Below the pieces are notes generated by a model that saw nothing but the letters and a program-made list of their open reading frames with translations, was not told the origin of the DNA and searched no databases. Positions 23,901 through 36,988 of a stretch of 64,000 nucleotides of DNA are shown here, piece by piece (within the stretch, counting starts at the first letter, position 1; the number at the start of each line of letters is the position of its first letter). This stretch comes from Glossina fuscipes (lineage: Eukaryota; Arthropoda; Insecta; Diptera; Glossinidae). The position numbers and the translations under genes are program-made. The stretch spans positions 25,960,730 through 26,024,729 of the forward strand of contig NW_023998415.1 in NCBI RefSeq assembly GCF_014805625.2, given 5' to 3'.

Positions 23901-26220
23901 ACTGCATGTGTGCGAATATGCGACTGTTTTGTCTTCTGCCATTTCCGATGCAGAAGCACTGAATGAACGACGAATCAAGAAAGCATACGAATGAGTCATG
24001 GTCTTGCACAATTTAAAAAACATACATACGCATGAAAGTCTTGCACACATACGGTGTATAAGCATGCCTCGTATACATGCTTCGAAGCTTTTTTTTGTTA
24101 TATTGCATAGAGTGCTTAGTTAAGGTTCGCAATAGCCTTAAGGTGAAATTTTGTCGCTTGTATGGTTTTCTTTACATCTCCATTTTAATAGGTTGCGTAC
24201 ATGCGTAAGCCGGTCGAATGGATCTTAAAAAACCTTCATTATTGGGATTCCAACTAAGTTTTAAAGGATTCTATAGTAAAATTAAACTTTCATCAAAACA
24301 AAGTTTGCAAAATACTTAGTTCAAAGGATAATCCAACTATATCAGTAAAGTGAAGAGCGATATAAGTGCATGTCAATTCTCTATTATGATTCTTTGCTTT
24401 TCGTTGGGATATAAAACTCCTAAATTGTAAAATAAAGTGGAATACCATTCAATGGATTTATGCACAGAGGTAATCGATCTGCTTTCACATGAATTTTCTT
24501 TAGTCGAAACAATCGTTTTTTTTTAAAGCGGCTGCTCTTAGAATGCAAGGCAGTAGAAACCTTTTGGAACAATCTATTTCATGTGTACCGTTTGCAGTAC
24601 ATGCGAAAATGCGTATGTGTACCAGTGTTAGAATGTAATTGCTATTATCACTAGTTTGTGCGATATAATGCTGTTTATAACCAGTTTCCGAAGTGCACCG
24701 TTAACGGTACACACGGCAACAAAATATACGTATTTTTCTCAAAAATAAACATAAAATATTTGTTTAAGATGGTTACATTTTTTTGGCTTGTACCGAGATC
24801 AGTGCGAGTGGCATCCACTCACAAGCAGCTTAGCAAAGACAGGAATTCAGTTAATACTAACAAAATTAACATCAACTCAAACATATACTTTGCCTACGGT
24901 TCGAATAAAAGGATTACAAGAGATTTTTGAGCGCTCAGAAGGTCAATATTCATATAGTTGACCTACTTTTTAATATCGTTCGGAACATTGCTACGGTGAC
25001 ATTAGATGCAAATTTGTGACCATGTTTTCCTTTTTTCCCTAAACTCAGATGAAAAACTGTTATGGCTTTTCGTCTCCTTTGTGTATAGATAGATATTCAC
25101 AGTGAAGAAAAACTCAACGATTTTTTCTGCTTTAGGTTTTTTATACGTTGTTCCCGGGTTACGCTCCGTGCAGTCAATTTAAGTCCCTTAAGCTTAAAGC
25201 GACTTTATTCATGGATAATTTAAAATCACTGCAGACAAGCAGGTTATCGATAAATTCGCCTCATCATGAATGCTTCCGGCTACTGAACTCGGTCCAAAAA
25301 TACCATATACAATACAAGATGCATTGTGAAGCAAGCAGGCCTTTTTGAAAATAGCGTAATGTAACTATGCCATCAATTGCTTGCTGCCTGAGTGCATCCT
25401 TAATGAACAACTCATCACTTGCAATGCAATATCTGGGCTTCTGCTTTATTATGGCTAACAAGATTTCAATGAATGACGCAGGCTTTCAACTTAGATCGAC
25501 ATCTATAGTTGGCACAACTAGAGCATGGTATTTTCAAAAGATCCTCTTTACTATAGAACGCATCTTCCGCATCATTAAAGATCAGTCTGACTTCTGAAAA
25601 TTTAAAACATCAAAAGTTTGATCAACCTTCACACAGAATATCGGGCTTGTTTTGGTTATAAACTTGTTGCCTTAAAACCTTGTTTCCTTAAAATAAAAAA
25701 ACACATATCCTATAAAGTATTTTCAATGTTGCAAATGAACGATTGAAATTTCGAGATCAACCACTTTGCATTTAGCTTTCGTCTATCGATCGGTTTCAGG
25801 TTTCAATTTATTATAGCATGCATGACTTAATTCATGCTTTTGTTTCAAGTCTTTAACTTAATTTTTTTATTACATTATATAATAATCGCACGAAATCAAG
25901 GCAATGGGGAGTCGATTCATAATGAACTCCCATTTGCTATTACATATCCTTTGAATGCGTTAATTAAGGCTTAGCATAAATGTTCATTAATTAGACAGAC
26001 AGACTCTAATATGAAAACCTATTTACTAATAGATATTTATGCAATGCATGCAATGTCATCAAGTTGTTGCTTTTGCTGTTGTTTTTATTATTGTTGTTGT
26101 TGCTGTTGTTGCCAAGACAGCATTTCAGTTACAATTAATACTAATTGCGTGTACAAAATTTAAATGGAATGTGCACTGAACTAAAGTTATTGGCGTTGTT
26201 GTTATTGTCGCTACAATATA

Positions 26221-26530
26221 TTTAGTAATATAACGAAATTTTATATACATATATACATATATTTACATATATATATTCTTTACAGGAAATTAGTACTATG
26301 GCAAACACAAGCACACGCACAACAACAAATATATACTTTTTCATATTCTTTTTATTGTAAGCGCAGCAGACAAGTAGTATAGCTTTCATAATCAAAATGT
26401 TTTAAATCTATTTCGCCGCAAAACATTTAAAAAGCATTAAAATAACACCCACTTAAGCAAAAAACCTGAACTACATATGCAAAATTTATGCGAACAATAT
26501 ATATATATATATACATATATACATATGCGC
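26221..26530. repeat. Scattered TACATA/TA tracts
   Basis: Two clusters (about 26240-26278 and 26496-26526) of tatacata units separated by unique AT-rich DNA. Confidence 0.6.
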
Positions 26531-27959
26531 ATAGGGTGTGTCAAAATAAACCATAAACTTACGAGTTCAATATATTATGACGATTTAATAGTGCTGCATA
26601 TTGTCACATAAACCCAAGAATCACACAGTTATTGCAAACTAATCTAATAGTAGTCTCTCATATATCTCGTATTAAACTTCTATATCCTTGGAGGCTGGGG
26701 TTACGTAAAAAAGTCACAAATATTTTCGTAATTCAAAGAACGAATTTTACATAATTTAAATGATATTTTCCAACAAATTAAAAGCATATGAACAAAGCGA
26801 CGAGTTGTCCTCATTTTCCACGTATGGGTATAGCAAATATAGTTAAGACGCCATTGTTCTTGACATTAAATTGAAATATTAGCACATCTACACTCACTTT
26901 TGTAGTGAAACTCTTCAAAGAGGCCCTAAATTAAATAAATTTACTCAATACTCAGAGTTTTGACTTTATTTAGAAGAGGAAAGGAAAGGAGTAGCTAATC
27001 GTTGTTGTCGCTGCATCACTGCTAATGGCGATTGGTATATTTTTTTCTTTCTGCTACTAAGATGGCCAGCGACTTAGCGAATGCGACTTATACGTATAGC
27101 TACGGTAGCTACGATTACGAGTTGGGAAAAAAGGTTTCTGCCACATTCGCAAAGATGGAGACAAGTAGCCTTTTTTCCAAAGCTTGACAGTGCCGTTAGA
27201 AAAGAAAAGTGGCAGTAATATGCCGCGTAGTAGGCGGAAAACTTCTACATAAATCCTCGATAATGGTGGCAAAGCTAAGCAATCTTATTAGAGATTTTGA
27301 CAAAACTCAAGGAATCCGTTTTATTTATGTCAGCAGAACCCTTCCTGTGCAAATGCCTGCATATAAGCATCGCACAATCCACCTTATGGCGACGCTCAAG
27401 GGTAACGAGATTCTTGAGCCCGCTTTCATCGTTCGTAGTTTTAAAATTGACTTGTAAACTGAGAGACTTTCATCACCGAATCGGATCCCGCAGCGACCGC
27501 TACAATGTAGGAGAAAACATCCTGTCATCTAGCTTGTAACATGCAAGTCCTGCGAGTTACATCGTTTTTGCGTCTCATGCGAATGAATTCCAGTCGCCCT
27601 TTGGTCGATGGGTAAGAGACACTACTTATCAACAAGAAAGACATCGAGTTGGCCAAAGTTAAAATTAGCCTAAGATCTTAATTCTTTCTTTTATTCCATG
27701 TCTTGTGGACCTCTGAAATTAGGTTCTAATTAGAGAGGGCGGCACTAACGGCTATGATATCGACGAAAAATATAAATTTTCGTCTGGGTACGTAACTGTG
27801 AAGTTATCAAGTGAGCATAGTAAATAAAAGAATCTTGGGTCCACTTAAAGGCTTAATTCTTCTCAACTAATGTGCTATATAGCCGAGAAAGTGGACTCTT
27901 GTTATCTTATACATCAATCGATTTAAAACAGATAGGCGTAGCAAAGTCTCTTGAAAAAA

Positions 27960-27961
<2 letters not shown>

Positions 27962-27991
<30 letters not shown>
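27962..27991. repeat. TA microsatellite
   Basis: 30-base uninterrupted TA run. Confidence 0.9.
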
Positions 27992-27994
<3 letters not shown>

Positions 27995-29164
27995 AAATAC
28001 AACGTTTTCATTTACGCTTAGTTGCACACAAAGAGAAAAAGATGAATGATTGACTTTAGAGATAAAGCAAAAGATTAACTCATTTACACTCATTTTAAGC
28101 GGGCTGTTACGCTAAAACAAATATGTAAACTGTGAATGCTTTCTCGTATCGTTCGTGTAGATATGATTGTTATGTATACACAACAACAAGGTATACATCC
28201 ACCCATTGGGTTGATACAATGAAGTGAAGCCAGCAAATCAAAATTCATTTGTGCACATTAAATGCGAACATAGCGTAGCGACATAGTATCGATATCTACC
28301 CCCATCGTATATGGCTGTGCTCTTGCAAGCAATGATGGCGTTTTCATTGTTTATATTGTTGCGGCTGTTAAGACCGGATAGTGGTTGAAATATATAGTTA
28401 ATGAATTTATATTCAACGCGGGAAAACAATGCAATAAGCAAAACACAAAGTTATGAGACAAAAAGCTTTCAAACTTTGCTTTAAGCAAATCCTATATACC
28501 TCTAGGGTATATACCGTATATCGTTCTAATTAATTATATAAATCTTTTTCTTTTTTTTTTTTTGCAAGTAAACTAAGTTTTTGATTATTTTACATAATCT
28601 ACGTAGATACTGTGAAATAACGCCCTCATCATACCATATACGTTACTTATTTATTTATATTTTTGCTCCTCATTTTGCCCTCTTGCATCCCTGAGATATT
28701 TATTAGTTTCAGGGATTATTTGAAACATCATTTCTTATTTCTTCCTCCATCGCCTTCTCTTTCGATCAATATGTTTAAATGAAATGCATGCGCGCATGCT
28801 AAGAATTACTTGATTTTTCTCATTTCAATTTTGATTCCTATATAAAACTTATTCTCGCGCGCTATAATAACAATAATTTATTTTCATGTACCGAGGGGAA
28901 AGGAAAAATGGGTGTTTACTGGTGGTGGGTATATTTTTTGTCATTTTTCGCCGATTATATATATTCTACTTATCATTTATTTATCAAGTAGGAACATTTC
29001 GAATTTGAAAATGGTTTTAAAGTAATCTTAAGTATGAGAAAATAAACGAAAAGAAAAGTTCAGTTCAAAAATAACGCATGTTTCCAGGCGGACAGTAAAA
29101 TAGATGTAAATACAAAAACTTAACGCTAACGCAATATTCTGTGCTTAGAAGTAATCGTCTTTGC

Positions 29165-29880
29165 AGAAATCAATCCAGACAGTTAATAGCCAGTGTAACC
29201 ACGTATCGTTTTGAAGCACAGCTTTGTTTTTTCTAGGCATTGATGAAATTAATGCACGCAAGTCCCTACTGGGACATTATACCATACTTTTTGAGTATTT
29301 ATCTACAATTAAATTTTTGTCTTGCTTTAGGAAACATGACATTTTTGTCCTCTTCCGGATTGAGGCCGAGAAAGTGAGTTGGCCTTGTTAGAGGTCATTA
29401 TCCTGCAGAGATTTTCGTATTAGAGACTTATTTGCCTTTCGCATGCGGTAACATCACAATGTCCAACAAGTCTTTATGTACGAATCAATCCATAATGCTT
29501 GCTGAGATTGCCAAACGGACGTCCATCCAAGAACAGCAACTCCACATCATAAGTTTTCTTCCGTCACGCGATCCATTGTTTCTTTAGTAAATCGAAATCT
29601 GTGCAGTTTGCTCGTACTTCTCCATTGTTTTTCACCCTGTGCTCTTCGCCAATTGTTATGGGCTAAAGCAAAGCGTTTCCTTGGAACTTTCCAAGATGTT
29701 CTTCTCAGCACCCCAAATCGTCGATCGAAAGTTCGGGATGATACAACGTGCCCAAATTCATTGGAACGTTCTCTCGACGCCCTTAATGGATGTCGCTTTT
29801 ATCGTGCGATTATTGGAACAGGAGAAGCTTTTTCAATTGCTTAGCGTCTCTAACCACATTTTTATTTTGGAGTTTTAAAG
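29165..29880 (-). pseudogene. Degenerate Tc1-like DNA transposase relic
   Basis: Read on the minus strand in shifting frames, pieces follow the order of a Tc1-family DDE transposase, which would cut and paste its own element. They are RKRFALAHNNW (29681-29649), a W-x-S-x-SK segment corresponding to the W-SDESKF region (29624-29601), DGRPFG near 29510, QDND (29405-29394), LNPEE near 29364-29350 and SMPRKNKAV (29246-29219). Several stops and frameshifts interrupt it. The distance from QDND to LNPEE is about 10 codons where the family normally has about 30, so part of the catalytic region is deleted. No terminal inverted repeats were recognised. It is inactive. Confidence 0.6.
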
Positions 29881-29989
29881 TATGAAAGTCCTCAATTGTT
29901 TATTGCAAGGATTAGCTCACTTGGGATTCCGGGCATTGGCTTTGAACTGTTTTTCCGCGTGTGTGTGGCGTTATATACATTTTGTCGAA

Positions 29990-30530
29990 ATATCTGCAAC
30001 GCCCAGAAGGAAGTTTCAGGGTATATATATTTTTGATCAGTACCTAGGTTCTGAATAAATTTAAGTATGCCCTTTTGTTCGTTGTCTGTCCGTCTGTCTA
30101 ATGTCTGTTTTAATTATTCTACTAGCCGTAAAATGAAGCTGTCAGCTTCAAATTTGTCAGAAACATTGGAAAGCCATGCAGGTAAATTGGTGTTAAAAAT
30201 GGACCTAATCGGCCATAGGATATGCCTACAATACCACCTAAACTGAGAACACTTCTGTTTTTCTAAAGAAATGCAAAGTTCGTTTTTAGTACATTACTCA
30301 TATGAGATGAAAAAAAAATTTATAGAATTTTGAACCTATATTCTATGGGCGATACTATAGAATTTGTAGAAAAATGAGAAAGATTGACCGCGTCTAGCCA
30401 ATATTAGAATGTAAGAGTCAGAAGCAAGCTGCAAACACCTCATAAAGTTTATAAATTCTTGGCCAGTTTCAAATATGGAGTGCGTCCAAACATGTCAGTC
30501 CGTTCATCTGTCCATCTGTCTATCCCGAGC
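29990..30530 (+). repeat. Dispersed repeat with gtctgtccgtctgtc tract and family 2 segment
   Basis: Runs from 'caacgcccagaaggaagttt' through 'gttgtctgtccgtctgtcta' and 'aatggacctaatcggccata' to a family 2 segment ('gaccgcgtctagccaatatt', 'aaattcttggccagtttcaa', 'atatggagtgcgtccaaaca'). This suggests family 2 copies elsewhere are parts of a longer, roughly 0.5-kb or larger element of the kind common in higher-fly genomes. Confidence 0.5.
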
Positions 30531-33454
30531 AATTGTTTAGTATCTGCGGTAAACATTCTACCGATCGCGAAATTGAAGATATCGCCAACAAATTTGCGAA
30601 AGACTTTGAAAATGACTTAAACTTTTCAAAGAACACGCCGGCAACGTCCACACGCCAATGTTACAAGGACTGTGAACATTTTTGGTTTCCTTCTTTTTTT
30701 TTCATCCTTGCTACTTACAAGTATAAATTTCCACTTTTATTCTCAAAATAGGGAAAATCAGCGGCACCCACCCACTATTAAAGAAAATGAAAATTTAATT
30801 CTTTTCTTTCTCGTTTAAGGATCGCCGTGATCGGTACATAAGTTTCGGTCACCAGCGAACATAATTTTCTTTCTTGTTTGTTATTATTGTTGTTCTACAC
30901 TCTTTATATTGAATACGGATAGGTGCGATTGTTATAAAATTTATAACACAGTGAAAATATGTTAACCTTAAAACAAAGGTAAAGCAAACGGCAAAGTATA
31001 TGATATATGGCTCAACAGTTAGGTTGATCTTACAACTGAATAACAATATCAGCAATTGATTCGGTTTAGCACAGCGAATGGGTTAAGAAAGTTTGATCTG
31101 CTTCGATATATTGCACAATTTCCAAAATACCAACCGCTCTAGCATATTACAATGGGAATAATGAGCAGAGCAACAATCAAGCAAGTTACATAAATATGGC
31201 GATCATAAGAAAAAATTAAGAGACCACTACCGTTTCTTCATGTGCACAGATCTGTAAAACTCATAATTTAAGCCGATTACGAAAAATAGCATCCCTTATA
31301 TAACTCATCGAAATCGAAGAACCATCGTACAAATGGTTACAATGAGAGTCCATAACACTCAACGGAAGGAATAATTCATTATTAGTCGGATAGTGAAGCA
31401 GCGTGATAAGAACATGATAGTTACTAGACCGGTACAGAATGCTTAAATTCATTTCATTAAGCAAGACCGCACAATTCACTTCAATATTCAACGGTTTAAT
31501 AATAAGGGCACACCAAGCCAAGTGCGTCTTTTTAAAGGAGATGGCAAGTTGATAATAACTTTAAGACAACTATCTTAGCGAGGCAACATTTGTTATGTGT
31601 GGGGATCTCAACTAAAGTACAGTACCTTATATTACAAACTGTCTCTCTTCTTCTTCTTCTTCTAAGAATAGTAAGAAAGAGAAAGCTTATTTTTTGTATA
31701 TATTTATCAATGTTCATTTATAGCAGTTATTGTCACAGTTATTTATAACAACAAAGTGCATAGTTATCAAGTGAAGAAATCAATTTTTTTTTACACCAAT
31801 CATCCAAGGATGGCCATGGCTCACTATAATAATAATATAATTATTATTTTTATTATTATTATTGGGACTAGCTTCATATTCAGTCCAATAGTAATAATCG
31901 ATTCACTAATATATGCCTATCATAAACAAAAGTTTCCTGCAATGAAATTTCATTCTTCTCAATTTTGTGCTTATGGCGTGATCTCCATTCATAGCCTGTT
32001 TTTTTTTTTTTTTGTTTGGTCTAATCGAAATTGTTTTGTCTAATCAGTTCGTAAACATTGTGCCACACTGTGCCAGCAGCACAACAACTGCGAATGATAT
32101 ATCGCATGTTCGCGCACCGCAAACTACGCTACTGATCATTTTTTCCTTCTGAGTAAGTTAAAGCCTCGAAACTGTAGAACTTTAATATTATGATTTGACT
32201 TTTTTTTATGTTTTTTCTTGATAAAGTCTCAAATTATAAAACTAAGCTAAATCTAAATGGGATAAGGAATTCGTCTGCCATTTTTAAAAGGTCCCCTTTT
32301 TGGTTAGCCTGGTGTTTATTAAATTCACCTCGAAGGTGCATCCAAATCACGTAAAAATATCACCTGGAATACCTTCTGTATACGATATATCGATTAAAGA
32401 GATTTTTCAGTCTGTCTTACATGTCTTTAATATCGTAATAGTGCTAGTAGATTGATATTGACTTTTATTTGGTTAAACGTACGTTACGAGAAAATAGCAT
32501 GAGATAATTTATTCAATGTATTGTCTATCGCTAAGCATTACCTTTGCCATGTCTTAAGCAGAATACGCATTTTATGTAGCAATCACCACTGACTGGCCTT
32601 TGTCCAAAGAATCCATTTTTTGGTTGCCGCCACGAAAATGAAAGCTTTGCTCGAAAAGACAATAAGTCATTGTTTAAAACGAATTTTAATTACAAGATGT
32701 AGTGTCCGATGAATTCAAAGGCGACAGCAGTACATTCAAGTTCATTGTTTGGAACAACTTTTGAACTCGCTTACCGTTCTCTAATAAAATATTTTCAAAT
32801 GCATAAGAATTTCGGATAGAGAAATGTCACATCGTTCTGTGCAATTATTCGTAACAACCCCAACGAGTTATAGAAGCACCTGGAAGAAAGGCTTAGAACG
32901 AAAGAAACTGACGTTTCGTAAAAATGAGAAAGAGCATATAACAAGTCTATGTTCACTTTCCAACGTAACAAACACCATCAGAAAGAACTCGTAAAACTCT
33001 TCTTATTAATTATAGCAACGTTCATAAGCTTCAAATTATCTGATTGTTATTATTGTTAACGTCATACGTTACGTGGCAAGCTAAGACATCTTATAGAGCA
33101 GCTCTGCTTGTAATCAAACATTTTTACGATATACATCGAGAGTTGCATTACTATTCGCTTTAAAGTTTATCAAAAGAATAGTTTAAAAAAATGCTGCATA
33201 TTTTAAGTAATTTTTTTTAATCAAGTCTGAAAATGAATTGATAAAACCGTCAAGTTTAGAATTACAAATCCATTAAATACCCGACTCAAGTTCGCTTAAT
33301 ACAGTTATTTATAAAGTGACTTTTCAGCATAAGGTTTTACATGAGAAGTGGACAAAAAACTGATTTAAGCTGAAACTTTTCCAGTAGCGTTTACGTCAAT
33401 GTATCTAATATCGAAAAAAAATAAAAAACCTTAAATATTGCACAAATACAAAAC

Positions 33455-33600
33455 GGAACGACGGACAGACGGACAGACAAGCTCAGATCGATGTGCAAAT
33501 TGGTAGGTTTACCCCAAGTCCTTCTGGATGTTGCATACACTAGGATAAAATTAATGCGCCCTTGGACCACAGGTGGTATATGGTATAGCGTATAAAAGAA
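33455..33600 (-). repeat. Fragment of a gtctgtccgtc-type dispersed repeat
   Basis: Has the inverted 'acgacggacagacggacaga' tract, 'aagctcagatcgatgtgcaa' and 'cttctggatgttgcatacac', followed by 'ggtatagcgtataaaag'. This matches the general layout of the family 1 ends but not closely enough to assign it. Confidence 0.4.
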
Positions 33601-34164
33601 AAAAACAAACAAATCATTTAATAGAATAATTGTAATCATTTAAAAGTTGATTGAATTGCTTCTCACTGCGGTTCCAATTAATGTATTTTACATAGCAAGC
33701 AGCTAACATACACTTACTCTACATATCATGCATTACAAAAAACTTCATTCATTCATATTTGTTGTTGTTGTTGTTTTTTTTTTTTTGTTTTTTTTGTTTT
33801 TGAAGTTCTTTTTGTGAAAAGTTCACTTTCAGCTTTATAGCTATCGTGTGTGCTATGTTTGTATGTAAATAATGGCCCACTTTTACATTTAAAGTGTGCA
33901 GAATAAGAACAATATCCTCCGTTAATCATTTCTTGCATCCTTAAAAATTTGAAATAATGAACTGTCGACCGATGAAGTGATGAAGTAAATGATAGATGAA
34001 TAGACAGACGTGACTACATCAGCTTAGGAAAATATTAATGTAATGAATAGAATTTTCGTTGAATATTTCAAAAAAGAGTAAGGGCTGTTTGCAACAGATT
34101 CGATTTTATCACGAAATATATATATGTGTGTAAATGCATGCATAATAAATAAGTAATAGCTTAC

Positions 34165-34220
34165 CTGCATTACCCAATAATTAAATAATGATTCAGTAAA
34201 CTTATCTCCAATTAATAAAA
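34165..34220 (-). CDS. Candidate upstream coding exon of the KLF5/Dar1-like gene
   Basis: A 56-base minus-strand interval bounded by a plausible acceptor (ctttcaatcgatct, then accaacag at 34221) and a strong donor (ATGCAG|GTAAGC). Read in the frame set by its end (phase 0) it encodes LLIGDKFTESLFNYWVMQ with no stop. Joining it to the exon at 18365 gives YWVMQ-SPGLDSRHEL without breaking frame. It would enter in phase 1, so a further exon with the start codon would lie upstream. The frame is also open back to an ATG at 34302, but that extension is lysine-rich and AT-rich and looks non-coding. The phase match has a one-in-three chance of being accidental, and the splice sites were judged by eye. 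Confidence 0.4.
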
Positions 34221-34659
34221 CTGTTGGTATGCATTTAAGATCGATTGAAAGCACACATAAGCAGTAAATTTTATTTTCTTTTTTCTCGATTCGTTTACAC
34301 ATACTTGCTCGTATTTTATGTTAATTTATAAAAATATCCATAGAATAGAATAAATTCGGTCATCTTAAGTGATAGATACGAAGAATGTTTAAACTTCTTT
34401 CTTATTCACATCAGTCACACTTCATAATACATTTTAATAACATTTTTCCACCAATATGGCAAAGCGTTATTTAGAAAAGAAAAATAATAAAAAAAAAACG
34501 AAACGAAAGAAATCCTTTACAAATAACACAAGGTTGGCATTTTAGCGACGGTTTCAAGATCTAAGCTACGGCAAGTATTATAATAGTATCTAAAATTCAT
34601 GAAATTTTCCATCAAATCGAATAGGTTTTCGTTGGCACTAAGCAAAGAGTAAGAATAAG

Positions 34660-34735
34660 AGGAACAAGAAGAAGAAGATGATGATGAAGAAGATGAAAAA
34701 GGAAAAGAAAAACGAAAAAAAAAGGGAAACTTAAA
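34660..34735. repeat. GAA/GAT purine-rich tract
   Basis: Runs of aagaagaag, atgatgatg and aaaaaggaaaag, a low-complexity stretch with no supported coding role. Confidence 0.7.
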
Positions 34736-35337
34736 ATCATTTAATCAACGAAAGTATCTCATTCAAAATACTTTTTTGCAGTTCTCGCTTGATCTCGTAG
34801 TTCTCGTTTGTCGATGCGTTTTGATCGACCGCGCACAAATGCCCGCACTTCTTACTAACGCTATCGATAACCGCGTTTAGACTGGCTGACAACATAAGCA
34901 AAAGTTCAGCTTAGACGTATTGCCACTACTACGAAATGTTTGTTTTCATTATAATTTACTATGCTATGTGTGTTGCCTTTCCTTGATTCCTTTATTCCAA
35001 TCTACTGGATATATATATTTTTATGTACTGCCACAACATCGTTTATATATGTTTACGCTAAATCAGCAGACAGTTGAGTTTGTATAACACTTCTTGGCTT
35101 TGCTTAAAGTTTAACATTTATAAAGTTTTCTTATTTCTTACCACATACATATACATACTTGATGATATCTTATACTCTGCTTATACATATATTCTCGTTG
35201 ATAACGCTAAAGAGTTTATTACTTTTTTTTTAAGAAAGGAAAAAACGAACAAAAACTATAAAAGAGAAAAACCGATAAAAAAAAATAAATTAACTCTCTA
35301 TAGTTAAAGTTCTCTTAAACGTTAGCTTAAACTAAAA

Positions 35338-35420
35338 TGTGTGTATTTGTGTGTTTGTGTGTGTGTGTGTGTGTGTGTTGTGTGTGTATACATGTGTGTG
35401 TGTGTGTTTGGGGGGGTTAG
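35338..35420. repeat. TG microsatellite ending in a G run
   Basis: Interrupted tg repeats over 70 bases, followed by seven G. The seven-G run is unusual in this AT-rich window. Confidence 0.85.
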
Positions 35421-35691
35421 AGGGATTAAGCCAGTTTACTTGCAGATCTCTTTTGTTTTTCTGTTTGAAGAGCTTAAGAGCCGCGAACATCGCGTATAAG
35501 AGTTTCTTGCAAAAACCCTATTTTTGCCCATATATTTTTTCTTCTTTCAATTGAAACGATTAAAAAAAGCAAAAGGAACAACAGCAAATCAAGTTAAACA
35601 ATTTATTGTTTTTTAAGCAAATTTCCTATCATAGATATCAAGCTTGAATACACCGTAAACTTTTCCATAGCATAGAGAGAAAATCTATTCA

Positions 35692-35732
35692 GTTTTTTTT
35701 TTTTTTTCTTTTTTTAACTTTTTTTTTTTTTT
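35692..35732. repeat. T-rich homopolymer tract
   Basis: Three long T runs separated by c and aac. Confidence 0.85.
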
Positions 35733-36667
35733 GTTTTATGCACATTGATTCTGATGAAAATTTCATTTCATTTCAATTCTAACGATGTCGCTTTAACTAT
35801 CAATTATTCATTTTCTCGAGATAATAAAAAAGTACAATAACAACTGCTTCTTATTTCTATCAATCAAAAAGGAAACATTTTATTTTAATGACTTCATTCA
35901 ATTCAAGTTGTTAAACACATTTCAGTTATAATTATAAATTCTTGTTTTACTATACGATACACACATACAAATATTGAAAGCAACCAATCGCGCAAAAGAG
36001 CTGCTCGCATATCGACAGATTAAGCCACACACTGCCAGTGAGAATAAAAAAAACAAAAAAAACAAAAAACAAAAGAGTATAGAAGCGATAATAAGCAATT
36101 TACGGGTATGTGTGTGCGTCTTTGGATGTCAGCAACATGTGTATATTTATGTTTATGCTTATGTGATATACTCTTGTGTTACTATCATATTTATACTAAC
36201 AAAAACACACTGCGAGAAAAAAGCTTGCAGTTCATTTCTGTACCGGCGAACTTGTGATTAAGATTAATGCAAAATGAAAACCTGAAATTTTTTAAACACT
36301 GCCGGACTTTTTATCACGAATGATACAACCCATTGAGGGATAGTTACTTAGTCTATGCATGATTCCATGGCGAGAGTCCGATTCATAGATGGCTGTGCCT
36401 TTGTTCCGTACCATTTAAATCAAATCTATGGGAAATGATTTATTAATTAAATATTTTAAGCATATCTTGAGTGAAAATGGAAATAAAAAAAAAAAAACTT
36501 ATTTTCAATAGATTTCGATTTGTATACCGAGAATGGCGTAGGCGAAGACACGAGTTACGGTTGCTTGTGGAAGGCACCGCTTACTCTCGCCAACCATTAA
36601 GCACTGCTATCGAACGTTCACCGTAAATCAACATAACAAGGAAATTCTTACGGTAATTATCCTAATT

Positions 36668-36988
36668 TTGAAAGCGTTCTCATTCACCAAGAGTATATCT
36701 CGGCGATGGGAATCATACCATGCAGCAGTCATCAAAAGTGTCAGGACCCATCTAGTTGCAGACTTCTCTACTACCCGTTCAACTATTACGCGAGCTCAAG
36801 ATTTAACAAACACGTCTTCGAGCCGAAAGACCAAAGAAGTAATAAAATGAGTTGACACCGCAGCTGCACTAAAATCCATAGATGAAAACTTGGACAGCAA
36901 TTCAGAAAATATAGATAATCTGAGTGCAAGAGTATACAGTCCGCGTATATCCGACGGTCCGTTAGCCATCTATCATCGCAAAAATTGA
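36668..36988 (+). pseudogene. Unrecognised broken reading frame
   Basis: From ATG at 36668 the frame runs 60 codons to a TGA, then continues open for about another 45 codons (VDTAAALKSIDENLDSNSEN and on) to a second TGA near 36988. Base composition is less AT-biased than the surroundings and the second half has an acidic, helix-like composition. I recognise no family. It may be an old element or processed gene fragment. Confidence 0.25.

Noticed and set aside
25264..25600. Transposase-like helix-turn-helix scrap on the minus strand (LLKIPCSSCANY)
   Set aside because: Resemblance to mariner/Tc1 DNA-binding segments is too short and no catalytic motif follows.
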